24,384 nucleotides of DNA, from positions 1-24,384 of the forward strand of contig JBEAOO010000262.1 in assembly GCA_041164825.1 (NCBI GenBank). Reading direction: 5' to 3'. Below, in pieces: positions 11,424 through 19,347 of the stretch (the stretch's first letter is position 1; each line of letters opens with the position of its first letter). Both the position numbers and the translations under genes were made by a program. The notes under the pieces were generated by a model. The model saw nothing but the letters and a program-made list of their open reading frames with translations, did not search any database and was not told the origin of the DNA. The DNA comes from JBEAOO01 sp041164825 (GTDB taxonomy: Bacteria > Pseudomonadota > Gammaproteobacteria > Burkholderiales > Burkholderiaceae_C).

Positions 11424-14400
11424 ATGACCACCCCCGTTTCTCTCCGCGCCCGCCGCCTGTGTGCCGCCCTGGCCGGCCTGATGGTGGGCACCTCGGTGGC
11501 CGCCGCACCTGCGCAACTGCCCTTGATGGTCAAAGACGGCTCGCAGGGCAAGCCCAACATCGTGTTCACCTTTGACGACTCGGGCTCCATGAGCTGGTCG
11601 TTTGTGCCGGACGCCGAGGTCAATGTGACCGGTGGCGCCATTCCGGTCATGCATCCGAAAGATTCTCTGCCGGTGCACAACAACTGGCCTTGCGTGGTGC
11701 GCAGCGTGGCGCCCGCCAATGCCACGGTCAATGAAATGCGCTTGCGCACCCCCACGATCAATACCATTTACTACAACCCGGTTGTGCGCTATGTGCCTTG
11801 GGGCAGCGCATCGGGCGGTAATTTTGGCAATTCCCCGCCCACAGCTGCCTATGTGGATCCCTTGGCCATCGTGGCGCCCGCCAAAGCGTCGACCCTGAGC
11901 ACGGTGAATCTGACCGCCGTGGGTAATTCCGCGCCAAATTTGGTTTCGGGTACCACCGAGTGGTGCAATGTGAGTAATACAAAGGCCAATCCTTCTGCGT
12001 CCACTGCAAGCATCGAATATCGGCCTGCGGTTTACTTCACGGTCACCAGCACAGGGTATTCGGTCGCGAATTTCACGCAGATTGATCTGAACAATGCGGC
12101 GGTGGTTTTGCCGCTGAAGGACGCTGGGCGAACCGATTGTGTGGCCGACACGTCGGCCGCACCAAAGTGCACCAGAGCCGAAGAGTTGCAAAATTTCGCA
12201 AACTGGTTCACCTACTATCGAACGCGCAACCTCGCCGCCAAGGGCGCGGTGAGCCGCGCGTTCGGTGCCCAGGGGGAGAGTATGCGCCTCGGGTATGGGC
12301 GAATCAACAACACCACGGTCTCGGCCTTGGATGGCGTCAATACCAAAACCGTGCAGCGGGGCGTTCGCGACTTCACCCTCGGCAGCGCCGATCGACAAGC
12401 TTTTTTTGACTGGCTGTATACCGTCCCGTTTTCCGGGGGCACACCATTGCGGCGCGCGACCGATGATGTAGGGCAGTATTTCAAGCGGGCCGATAACCGC
12501 GGTCCGTGGGGCAATACACCCGGTAGCGATGACTCCGCGGCGCACTTGGAGTGCCGGAAGTCTTATCATATTTTGATGACGGACGGCATGTGGAACAACA
12601 ATGATGTCAGTGGGGAGGCGAGCACCTCGCAGGCGCACGATGACAACGATGGGGTGAGCGGTCCGACCCATCTCAGTGCGACCGGTACCACCTATACCTA
12701 CAGTGCAGTTGCGCCCTATAAAGATCCATATTTCAATAATCTGGCTGATGTGGCGTCTTATTACTGGAAGAACGACCTGCGGCCGGATTTGGCCAATCGC
12801 GTCAAGCCGGACGCCAGCAACCCGGCTTTTTGGCAAAATTTGGTGCAATTCACGGTGGGTTTTGGGGTTGGCGGGACGTTGAATCCCACCACAGATTGGC
12901 CGGCCATCAAAGCCGGCACCTTGGCCTGGCCGCAGGCTGTGGGCGACACGCCCACGGCCGTGGACGACCTGTGGCATGCCGCCGTGAACAGCGCGGGCAC
13001 CTACCTCAGCGCGCGCAACCCCGATCAATTCACCCAATCTTTGTCGGCGATCCTTGCCGACATCGCCAATCGCCAAGCCTCTGAGGCGGGCGTTTCGGCG
13101 TCCTCCACCAGTTTGCAGGCGGGCAACCGGAAATTTGTTCCCCGCTACAAAACCAAGCTCTGGACGGGTGAACTGGAAGCCTGGGAGCTCGACGCCAAAG
13201 GCCAGGCGGTGGGCACGACGCCGGTCTGGTCCGCCTCAGAGAGCATTCCCGCCGCAGCGGCCCGAAACATCACCGTGTGGAAGGATGCAACGGCCAAAGC
13301 AGTGGCCTTTGATTACGCCACCATGAATACCGGCGGTGTGTTGTCCGACATGGCGTTGACCGGCACGGCCGTCCAAAACGAAGCCCTGGTGAACTATTTG
13401 CGCGGCGACACCAGCAAGGATGGCACGGACTACCGCAAGCGGACCTCGCGTTTGGGCGACATCGTCAATTCGCCGCCCACGTTCGTGAAAGACGCGGTGG
13501 ACCTCCAGTACAACTTTTTGCCTTCCGGCGTGGCGGGTCAGTCGAGTTATTCGGCCTTCCTGGCAGCAAAGGCCGCGCGAAAAGGGGTGGTTTACGTGGG
13601 GGCCAACGACGGCATGCTGCATGCCTTTGACAACGGGACCAAGGCCGTGGACGGCCAGGGCGTTGAGCTCTTCGCATTCGTGCCTCGTGCGGTTTTGCCC
13701 AATCTGTCGCTGCTCTCGTCCTCTTCTTATGGCCACCGTTACTACGTGGACGGGCCACTGGTTGAAACCGACGTGTACGTTGGCGGCGGCTGGAAGAACC
13801 TGCTGCTGGGCAGCACCGGGGCCGGTGGGCGCTCGGTGTTTGCCATCGACGTGACCGACCCGACCGCGCTGTCGGGCAGCAAGGTGCTGTGGGAGTTCAA
13901 CAGCAGCACCGACGGCGAAGTGGGCTATGTGATGGGCGTGCCGGAGGCCGGGCTGATGGCCAATGGGCAATGGGCGGTGGTGTTTGGCAACGGTGTGGAA
14001 AGCAGCAGCGGCAAGGCGCAATTGTTCATCGTCAATGCGCAAACGGGTGCGCTGATCAAGCGCATTGACACGGGCGTGGGCAGCGGCAACGGCCTGGGCG
14101 GCGTCAAATTGATCAAGAACGCCACCAACCAGGTGGTGGGTGCGTATGCCGGTGATCTGAAGGGCAATGTGTGGCGCTTCGACCTGCAAGATGCGGCGGT
14201 CGGCAATTGGAAGGTGGGCTTCAATGGCTCTCCGCTGGCCACGGTGGCCTCCACGGGGGGTACCGTTCAGCCCATCGTTGCCGCGCCGGAGTACCTGGAG
14301 CACCCGAAGGGCGGTGCGCTGGTGGTGTTGGGCACGGGCAAGTTGTTGAACTTCACCGATGTGGACGACACCTCTGCGCAATCGCTCTACGGTTTGTGGG

Positions 14401-14975
14401 ACAAGACCCCCATCGGCGATGCCTCGGTGGCGGGCGCGCAGATCACCAATCTGAGCACCGCCTTGATCACCCAAACGATATCGACCACCGCCGAAGCCGG
14501 TGCGGGCGGCGCGACTTACTACGTCGTCAGTGGCAACACTGTGGATTGGGCGACGAAGCGTGGCTGGCGACTGAACTTGGGGCAGGCCGGCGGCCAGCGC
14601 TTGTTGAGCAGTCCGCAGTGGGTGGGACGCTACGCGCTGTTTGGGACGGTCGCCCCCGCAGGCGGCGGCGCAACGACCAATTCCTGTGATGCCTCCGATG
14701 GCCTGGGCTTCAATCTGTTGCTGAACCCGCTGACCGGCGGCACACCGGCCCAGGCAGTGTTTGACACCAACGGTGACGGCAAGGTGGACAAAGCCGACAA
14801 GGTGGTGGCCGGCTATCGCACGGATGCTGATGGCCGTGACGCCGTGATGGTCGGGGATGGCGACACTCCCGGGAAAGACGTGGGCTGCATGGCCAACTCC
14901 AGTGGTGTGCTGTGCGCCGAGCTCGGTACCCGCACCGTCCAGCGCATCTGGCGCCAAATTGTGAACACGCCATGA
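11424..14975 (+). CDS. pilY1: type IV pilus tip-associated adhesin PilY1/PilC family
   Basis: This secreted protein of 1183 residues begins with a Sec signal peptide (LCAALAGLMVGTSVAAA|PAQ, cleavage near residue 28). A von Willebrand A-like region follows, with the MIDAS motif D51-D-S-G-S55 (IVFTFDDSGSMSW) and a later MTDGMW near residue 384. From about 675 to 1080 is the PilY1/PilC C-terminal propeller, recognisable from GDIVNSPPTFV, VYVGANDGMLHAFDNG, GHRYYVDGP and GAGGRSVFAIDVTDP. A DTNGDGKVDKAD loop (D1114, N1116, D1118, K1120, D1122) is EF-hand-like and probably binds calcium, the ion controlling pilus extension and retraction in this family. The protein caps the minor pilin complex and mediates adhesion. 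The ATG at 11424 has GAGTGAG upstream and gives an ideal signal peptide. Roughly 11930-12870 is visibly richer in A/T and rare codons than the rest. Confidence 0.92.
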   Translation: MTTPVSLRARRLCAALAGLMVGTSVAAAPAQLPLMVKDGSQGKPNIVFTFDDSGSMSWSFVPDAEVNVTGGAIPVMHPKDSLPVHNNWPCVVRSVAPANATVNEMRLRTPTINTIYYNPVVRYVPWGSASGGNFGNSPPTAAYVDPLAIVAPAKASTLSTVNLTAVGNSAPNLVSGTTEWCNVSNTKANPSASTASIEYRPAVYFTVTSTGYSVANFTQIDLNNAAVVLPLKDAGRTDCVADTSAAPKCTRAEELQNFANWFTYYRTRNLAAKGAVSRAFGAQGESMRLGYGRINNTTVSALDGVNTKTVQRGVRDFTLGSADRQAFFDWLYTVPFSGGTPLRRATDDVGQYFKRADNRGPWGNTPGSDDSAAHLECRKSYHILMTDGMWNNNDVSGEASTSQAHDDNDGVSGPTHLSATGTTYTYSAVAPYKDPYFNNLADVASYYWKNDLRPDLANRVKPDASNPAFWQNLVQFTVGFGVGGTLNPTTDWPAIKAGTLAWPQAVGDTPTAVDDLWHAAVNSAGTYLSARNPDQFTQSLSAILADIANRQASEAGVSASSTSLQAGNRKFVPRYKTKLWTGELEAWELDAKGQAVGTTPVWSASESIPAAAARNITVWKDATAKAVAFDYATMNTGGVLSDMALTGTAVQNEALVNYLRGDTSKDGTDYRKRTSRLGDIVNSPPTFVKDAVDLQYNFLPSGVAGQSSYSAFLAAKAARKGVVYVGANDGMLHAFDNGTKAVDGQGVELFAFVPRAVLPNLSLLSSSSYGHRYYVDGPLVETDVYVGGGWKNLLLGSTGAGGRSVFAIDVTDPTALSGSKVLWEFNSSTDGEVGYVMGVPEAGLMANGQWAVVFGNGVESSSGKAQLFIVNAQTGALIKRIDTGVGSGNGLGGVKLIKNATNQVVGAYAGDLKGNVWRFDLQDAAVGNWKVGFNGSPLATVASTGGTVQPIVAAPEYLEHPKGGALVVLGTGKLLNFTDVDDTSAQSLYGLWDKTPIGDASVAGAQITNLSTALITQTISTTAEAGAGGATYYVVSGNTVDWATKRGWRLNLGQAGGQRLLSSPQWVGRYALFGTVAPAGGGATTNSCDASDGLGFNLLLNPLTGGTPAQAVFDTNGDGKVDKADKVVAGYRTDADGRDAVMVGDGDTPGKDVGCMANSSGVLCAELGTRTVQRIWRQIVNTP

Positions 14976-15004
14976 CGCACCGTGGCCTGAAAGGATGTGC
15001 TCGG

Positions 15005-15481
15005 ATGTCTGATGCTCAATCTCAAGCCCTGCGGCGTGGCCGCTCGTCGCAGCGCGGGTTCACGCTGATCGAAATCATGATCGTGGTGGCCATCGTCGGC
15101 ATCTTGACGGCGATTGCCGTGCCGGGCTACGCCGCCTATGTGCAACGTGCAGCGCGTGGCGAGGGGCGCTCCACCCTGTTGGAAGCTGCGCAGTTCATGC
15201 AGCGTTTTTACAGTGACAACAACCGCTACGACCAGTCGCTGGCGGTGGGCAACCCCGCGCCGGTGCTGCCCGATGGGCTGGCGATCTCGCCACGAGGTGG
15301 TGGCACGGTGCGTTACAACCTCAGCATTTTTCAGGTGAATGCGGTGTCGTTCACCCTGCGCGCTGTGCCGGCAGGCCCACAAGCCTCGGACAAGTGCGGC
15401 ACCCTGACGCTGACCCAAACCGGTGCCCGTGGTGCCAGTGGCGCCACCACGCCGGCCGCCATCGCCGATTGCTGGAAGTAA
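15005..15481 (+). CDS. pilE: type IV pilin PilE-like minor pilin
   Basis: This 158-residue protein has a textbook prepilin site, SSQRG|FTLIEIMIVVAIVGILTAIAVPGY, after an 18-residue leader, with F+1 and E+5. The mature domain is short. It includes a helix with YVQRAARGEGRSTLLEAAQFMQ and ends in a disulfide loop between C131 and C156, as in PilE-type pilins from minor pilin clusters. It could be a minor subunit of the tip complex or a pilin in its own right; its place at the end of the fimT-pilVWXY1 run favours the minor role. The ATG at 15005 is chosen because AAGGA lies at 14991-14995. An ATG at 14972 overlapping the pilY1 stop would only lengthen the leader and lacks a ribosome site. Confidence 0.87.
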   Translation: MSDAQSQALRRGRSSQRGFTLIEIMIVVAIVGILTAIAVPGYAAYVQRAARGEGRSTLLEAAQFMQRFYSDNNRYDQSLAVGNPAPVLPDGLAISPRGGGTVRYNLSIFQVNAVSFTLRAVPAGPQASDKCGTLTLTQTGARGASGATTPAAIADCWK

Positions 15482-15506
15482 AGCCAGCCCAGTGCTTGAG
15501 CCCGCG

Positions 15507-15537
15507 TTGCGCGAGCGCAAATCGTGCGTGAGACAAT
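15507..15537 (+). promoter_or_regulatory. predicted promoter of the mla operon, extended -10 type
   Basis: TGAGACAAT at 15529-15537 reads as an extended -10 (TG, one base, GACAAT), and the hexamer matches four of six consensus bases. TTGCGC at 15507-15512 is a possible -35 but with a long 19-bp spacer. It is part of the palindrome TTGCGC-GA-GCGCAA (15507-15520), which could instead be a binding site. The element sits in the only sizeable gap before mlaF. Confidence 0.4.
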
Positions 15538-15610
15538 GGGGCGAACCCCTGGATCGCCGGGGTGATCCGTGCTGTTGCCGGACACCTCGGCGTTTGTTTT
15601 TCCGCCCCCG

Positions 15611-16450
15611 ATGCCGAGCGACGACACCATTTTCACAGTCCCTACCGCCGCCAGCCTGATCGACATCGACCATGTCACGTTCGGCTATGATGCGAGCCGC
15701 ACCATCCTCAACGATGTGTCGCTGAGCTTCGCGCGTGGCAAGGTCACGGCCATTTTGGGCGGCTCGGGCTGCGGCAAAACCACCTTGTTGCGCTTGATCG
15801 GCGGCGTCTACGGCGTCAACGCCGGCACGGTGCGCTTCGATGGCGAGGTGGTCGACCCTCGCAACAAGGCGCAGCTGTTCAAACTGCGTCGGCGCCTGGG
15901 CATGTTGTTTCAGTTCGGTGCGCTGTTCACCGACCTGACGGTGTTCGAAAACGTGGCCTTCCCGCTGCGTGAGCACACCAACCTGGGCGACGCGATGATC
16001 CGCGACATCGTGCTGATGAAGCTCAACGCGGTGGGCTTGCGCGGGGCTGCGCCCTTGCGGATTTCGCAGGTTTCGGGTGGCATGGCGCGTCGCGTGGCGC
16101 TGGCGCGGGCCATCGCGCTCGACCCCGAACTGTTGATGTACGACGAGCCCTTTGCTGGCCTCGACCCAATTTCCATGGGCGTGGCCGCCAACCTGATTCG
16201 CACCCTCAACGACACCACCGGCGCCACTTCGCTGATCGTCTCGCACGACGTGCAGGAATGTTTTGCCATTTGCGATTACGCCTACCTGATGTCGTCGCAA
16301 GGCAAGGTGGTGGCCCACGGCCGGCCCGAGCAGCTCAATGCCTCGGACGACCCGGAGGTGCGGCAGTTTTTGCGCGGTGAACCCGATGGCCCGGTGCGCT
16401 TCCATTACCCGGCGCGCTCGATGGCCGACGACTTCGGAGTGCAACCATGA
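15611..16450 (+). CDS. mlaF: phospholipid ABC transporter ATP-binding protein MlaF
   Basis: This 279-residue ABC ATPase powers the MlaFEDB inner-membrane complex, which moves phospholipids between the membrane and the periplasmic carrier MlaC. All nucleotide-binding motifs are present: Walker A GGSGCGKTT (50-58), a Q-loop LFQFGALF, the Mla-type signature VSGGMARRVALARA, Walker B LLMYDEPFAGLDP and the H-loop VSHD. The VSGGM signature with FAGLDPI is typical of MlaF and related mce-linked ATPases. The start is uncertain. ATG 15611 gives a normal N-terminus but no visible ribosome site, while GTG 15569 has GGGG at 15559-15562 and would add 14 residues. The stop overlaps mlaE by 4 bp. The cluster around it, mlaE, mlaD, mlaA, mlaC and mlaB, makes the assignment secure. 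Confidence 0.95.
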   Translation: MPSDDTIFTVPTAASLIDIDHVTFGYDASRTILNDVSLSFARGKVTAILGGSGCGKTTLLRLIGGVYGVNAGTVRFDGEVVDPRNKAQLFKLRRRLGMLFQFGALFTDLTVFENVAFPLREHTNLGDAMIRDIVLMKLNAVGLRGAAPLRISQVSGGMARRVALARAIALDPELLMYDEPFAGLDPISMGVAANLIRTLNDTTGATSLIVSHDVQECFAICDYAYLMSSQGKVVAHGRPEQLNASDDPEVRQFLRGEPDGPVRFHYPARSMADDFGVQP

Positions 16451-17229
16451 GCGAATGGTTTGCCGCGCTCGGCCGCCGCGTGTTGGTGTTGTTGCGCGCC
16501 TTGGGCCACAACGCGCTGTTCTTTGTGGATCTGCTGCGCAACGTGCCGGTGGCGCTGCGCCGGCCGTTTTTGGTCGTCAGCCAAATCCACGCCATCGGCA
16601 ATTTGTCGCTGGTGATCATCTTGTCGTCGGGCTTGGCTGTGGGCTTTGTGCTGGCGCTGCAGATGTACTACGCGCTGGTCACTTATGGCGCGGCCGAGTC
16701 GCTGGGTTTGATCGTCAATCTCTCGTTGGTGCGTGAGCTCGGGCCGGTGGTCACGGCGCTGCTGTTTGCTGGCCGCGCGGGCACCTCGCTCACCGCCGAG
16801 ATCGGTTTGATGAAGGCTGGCGAGCAATTGGCCGCCATGGAGATGATGGCGATCGACCCCAAAAGCCGCGTGCTCGCGCCGCGCTTTTTGGGCGGGCTGG
16901 TGGCCATGCCCATTCTCGGCATCCTGTTTTCTGCGGTCGGTATCCTCGGGGCTTATGTGGTGGCGGTGCTGCTGATCGGTGTCGATTCCGGCAACTTCTG
17001 GTCGGTCATGCAAGACCGGGTGGACGTGTGGCGCGATGTGGGCAACGGCATTGTCAAAAGTGCAGTGTTTGGCCTGATTTGCACCGTGGTGGCGCTGTAC
17101 CAAGGCTATGAAGCCCAAGCCACCCCTGAAGGCGTGGCGCATGCCACCACGCGCACGGTGGTGATCTCATCACTGGGTGTGTTGGCCATGGACTTCGTGC
17201 TGACGGCACTGATGTTCTCGACCACCTGA
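16447..17229 (+). CDS. mlaE: phospholipid ABC transporter permease MlaE
   Basis: This 260-residue integral membrane protein of the MlaE permease family forms the dimeric channel between MlaF and the MlaD ring. The conserved block RELGPVVTALLFAGRAGTSLTAEIG, followed by MKAGEQLAAMEMMAIDP, contains the coupling region contacted by MlaF. About five to six hydrophobic segments are visible: near 46-75, 97-112, 150-182, 205-222 and 235-258. The length equals that of E. coli MlaE (about 260). The ATG at 16447 overlaps the mlaF stop within ATGA, with GGAG at 16436-16439. The 39-bp gap to mlaD continues the operon. Confidence 0.96.
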   Translation: MSEWFAALGRRVLVLLRALGHNALFFVDLLRNVPVALRRPFLVVSQIHAIGNLSLVIILSSGLAVGFVLALQMYYALVTYGAAESLGLIVNLSLVRELGPVVTALLFAGRAGTSLTAEIGLMKAGEQLAAMEMMAIDPKSRVLAPRFLGGLVAMPILGILFSAVGILGAYVVAVLLIGVDSGNFWSVMQDRVDVWRDVGNGIVKSAVFGLICTVVALYQGYEAQATPEGVAHATTRTVVISSLGVLAMDFVLTALMFSTT

Positions 17230-17268
17230 GACGCTGAGCCCCGAGCGCTGAGCAAGAGAAAGAATCCC

Positions 17269-17754
17269 ATGAGCAAGAAAAGCATTGAAATTTTGGTCGG
17301 TCTGTTTGTGCTGCTGGGCGCTGCGGGCTTGGTGTTTCTGGCGTTGAAGGCGGCCAACCTCGGCAGCTTCTCGGGTGGCGGTGCCAGCTACACGCTGGTG
17401 GCCCGTTTCGACAACATTGGCGGGCTCAAGGCGCGCGCGCCGGTGCGCAGCGCGGGTGTCAATGTCGGCCGCATCACATCCATCGCGCTTGACCCCAAGA
17501 CCTACCAGGGCGTGGTGCAAATGGAAGTCAGCCGCGACGTGCAGTTCCCGCGCGATTCGTCGGCCCGCATCCTCACCGCCGGCTTGCTGGGCGACCAATA
17601 CATCGGCATCGAACCCGGGGCCGAAGAAAAGAACTTCGTGGCCGGAGACATCATCACGCAGACCCAGTCGGCGGTGGTGTTGGAAAGCCTGATCAGCCAG
17701 TTCCTGTTCAGCAAGGCCGCTGATTCGGGTTCGGCCAAGGGGGCCAACAAGTGA
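17269..17754 (+). CDS. mlaD: MCE-domain lipid transport protein MlaD
   Basis: This 161-residue protein has one N-terminal membrane anchor (about 7-28, ILVGLFVLLGAAGLVFLAL) and one periplasmic MCE domain (about 38-116). The domain contains YTLVARFDNIGGLKARAPVRSAGVNVGRI and the family-typical ILTAGLLGDQYIGIEPG. Six copies form the hydrophobic pore through which lipids pass between MlaE and MlaC. The C-terminal helix after the MCE domain (SAVVLESLISQFLF) is short, so the protein is somewhat smaller than E. coli MlaD at about 183 residues, as is common in betaproteobacteria. An A/G-rich AGAGAAAGAA precedes the ATG. The stop overlaps the mlaA GTG start within GTGA. Confidence 0.95.
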   Translation: MSKKSIEILVGLFVLLGAAGLVFLALKAANLGSFSGGGASYTLVARFDNIGGLKARAPVRSAGVNVGRITSIALDPKTYQGVVQMEVSRDVQFPRDSSARILTAGLLGDQYIGIEPGAEEKNFVAGDIITQTQSAVVLESLISQFLFSKAADSGSAKGANK

Positions 17755-18560
17755 CCTTCGCCAGGCCGCGCGCTGTGAGCCGTCACTGGTGGGTGGGGCT
17801 GCTGGCCGCCGCGGTGCTGTGGCTGAGCGGCTGCGCCTCTGCCCCCGTGCAGGCGGGCGCCGCCAATGGCTCGACTGCCCGCGTGGGCGTGGGCGGCAAC
17901 CCGCTCGACCCCTGGGAGGCGTGGAACCGCAAGGTGTTTGGTTTCAATGAAGCGCTGGACGCTGCCGTCCTCAAGCCGGTGGCCGAAGGCTACACGCGGT
18001 TTGTGCCGCGGCCTGTCCGGCAGGGGGTGAGTAATTTCTTTGGCAATTTTGGCGACGGTTGGTCGGCGATCAACAACTTCTTGCAGGGCGAAGTGAGCTT
18101 GGGCATGCGCGATGTGTCGCGGGTCACCATCAACACCTTCCTCGGTCTGGGCGGCGTGCTCGACATCGCCTCGGAAGCCGGTGTGGAGCGCCAAGAGCAA
18201 GACTTTGGTCGCACCCTGGCCCGTTGGGGCGTGCCAGCCGGCCCGTTTGTGGTGTGGCCGGCGCTCGGGCCCAAGACGGTGCGCGAGTCCGTGGGCATGC
18301 CGCTGGACATGATGGCCACGCCCAGCTTGCTGGGCCCCACCACCAAGGCTCAGTTCGGCTGGACCGGGCTGGGTTTCATCGACCTGCGGGCCGATCTGCT
18401 GAGCGCTGGCCGTGTGCTGGACGAAGCCGCGCTGGACAAATACAGCTTTGCGCGCGACGCCTACTTGCAGCGCCGTGGCGTGTTGAAGTACGACGATGAC
18501 GAGTGGCGCGATGAGGAACCGGCGTCGCCCGCCGCTCCGGCCGCGTCTGCTGCCAAATGA
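17751..18560 (+). CDS. mlaA: outer-membrane lipoprotein MlaA (VacJ)
   Basis: This 269-residue lipoprotein has the lipobox LSGC with C28 as the acylated residue. The MlaA signature NPLDPWEAWNRKVFGFNEALD follows, then RFVPRPVRQGVSNFFGNFGD, a RVTINTFLGLGGVLDIASEAG block and a FGRTLARWGVPAGPFVVWPALGP block. MlaA forms a ring in the inner leaflet of the outer membrane, usually held by a porin, and removes misplaced phospholipids from the outer leaflet and hands them to MlaC. In E. coli mlaA lies away from mlaFEDCB; here it is inside the operon. The GTG at 17751 overlaps the mlaD stop and has AAGGGGG just upstream. The tail is rich in Pro and Ala. A 144-bp spacer with palindromes separates it from mlaC. 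Confidence 0.95.
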   Translation: MTFARPRAVSRHWWVGLLAAAVLWLSGCASAPVQAGAANGSTARVGVGGNPLDPWEAWNRKVFGFNEALDAAVLKPVAEGYTRFVPRPVRQGVSNFFGNFGDGWSAINNFLQGEVSLGMRDVSRVTINTFLGLGGVLDIASEAGVERQEQDFGRTLARWGVPAGPFVVWPALGPKTVRESVGMPLDMMATPSLLGPTTKAQFGWTGLGFIDLRADLLSAGRVLDEAALDKYSFARDAYLQRRGVLKYDDDEWRDEEPASPAAPAASAAK

Positions 18561-18568
18561 GCAAGGTC

Positions 18569-18582
18569 CCATGGATCCATGG
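18569..18582 (+). repeat. 14-bp perfect palindrome in the mlaA-mlaC spacer
   Basis: CCATGGATCCATGG is a perfect 14-bp palindrome starting 9 bp after the mlaA stop, with another CCATGG at 18591-18596. It has no loop, so it is more like a protein-binding or chance sequence than an RNA hairpin. No known operator matches it. Confidence 0.45.
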
Positions 18583-18650
18583 TCGCCACGCCATGGAACC
18601 CCTGGCCCCGCTGTGAACCAAACCCGTCGCTGCGGCGTTGTACGCCGGCA

Positions 18651-18673
18651 GGCCTTTGCCGATAGGCAAGGCC
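18651..18673 (+). promoter_or_regulatory. stem-loop just upstream of the mlaC ribosome site
   Basis: GGCCTTTGCC (18651-18660) and GGCAAGGCC (18665-18673) form a nine-pair stem with one bulged T and a GATA loop. A weaker five-pair stem, CGGCG/CGCCG, lies just before it. The mlaC ribosome site (18692-18696) follows 18 nt later, so RNA structure may set the MlaC yield or stabilise the processed 3' part of the transcript. No T-tract follows, which argues against termination. Confidence 0.4.
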
Positions 18674-18704
18674 CTGCACACCGACTCCAAGAAGGATGCG
18701 CTCC

Positions 18705-19340
18705 ATGTTGAATCTCTCCCGCCGCTCGTTTGCTCCGTGGCTCGTCTCGTTTGCTATGGTGGCTGGTGCTGCTGTGCACGCGGCCGACATCAAGGCCCCT
18801 GAGGTCCTGATCAAAGAGGTATCGTCTGACGTGCTCGACGCCGTGAAGGCCGACAAGACCATCCAGGCCGGCGACGTGCAAAAGGTGGTGGCCTTGGTGG
18901 ATGCCAAGGTGATGCCGCACGTCAACTTCCAGCGCATGACGGCCTCGGCGGTGGGCCGTTTTTGGCGCCAAGCCACGCCCGAGCAAAAAACGCGTCTGCA
19001 AGACGAGTTCAAAGTCTTGCTGGTGCGCACCTACTCCGGCGCGCTGGCCGAGGTGAAAGACCAGATCGTGTCGATCAAGCCGATGCGCTCGGCGCCAACC
19101 GACACCGAGGTGGTGGTCCGCACCGAAGTGCGCGGCAAGGGCGACCCGATCCAGCTCGACTACCGCCTGGAAAAGGCCGACGCTGGCTGGCGCATCTATG
19201 ACGTCAATGTGCTGGGGGTTTGGCTGGTCGACAACTACCGCAGCAGCTTTGCGCAAGAAATTGGCGCCAACGGCATCGATGGCCTGATCACCAAGCTGAC
19301 CGAGCGCAACAAAGCCGCACGCAGCGGCAGCAAGGGCTGA
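18705..19340 (+). CDS. mlaC: periplasmic phospholipid-binding protein MlaC
   Basis: This 211-residue soluble carrier shuttles phospholipid across the periplasm between MlaA and the MlaFEDB complex. It has a Sec signal peptide ending VHA|AD near residue 27. The MlaC/Ttg2D fold is recognisable from LVDAKVMPHVNFQRMTASAVGRFWRQATPEQKTRL, FKVLLVRTYSGAL and the C-terminal GWRIYDVNVLGVWLVDNYRSSFAQEI. The length matches the family (about 200-215). The ATG at 18705 is preferred over ATG 18696 because the ribosome site AAGGA at 18692-18696 runs into the earlier codon and is correctly spaced (8 nt) for the later one. It is followed 7 bp later by mlaB. Confidence 0.95.
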   Translation: MLNLSRRSFAPWLVSFAMVAGAAVHAADIKAPEVLIKEVSSDVLDAVKADKTIQAGDVQKVVALVDAKVMPHVNFQRMTASAVGRFWRQATPEQKTRLQDEFKVLLVRTYSGALAEVKDQIVSIKPMRSAPTDTEVVVRTEVRGKGDPIQLDYRLEKADAGWRIYDVNVLGVWLVDNYRSSFAQEIGANGIDGLITKLTERNKAARSGSKG

Positions 19341-19347
19341 GGCATCC

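Noticed and set aside
11406..13076. Minus-strand open frame inside pilY1
   Set aside because: It is antisense to a clear adhesin gene with signal peptide and MIDAS motif. The translation has no coherent features.
8709..15481. Reading the pilin cluster as type II secretion pseudopilins
   Set aside because: PilY1, PilX and PilV features are specific to type IV pili, and no GspD/E/F genes are present.
15545..15563. CCCC...GGGG hairpin just upstream of mlaF as a riboswitch or attenuator
   Set aside because: A five-pair stem with a nine-base loop in GC-rich DNA is too weak to support a regulatory call.
18696..18704. Earlier ATG start for mlaC
   Set aside because: The AAGGA ribosome site directly abuts it, whereas ATG 18705 is spaced correctly and gives a normal signal peptide.
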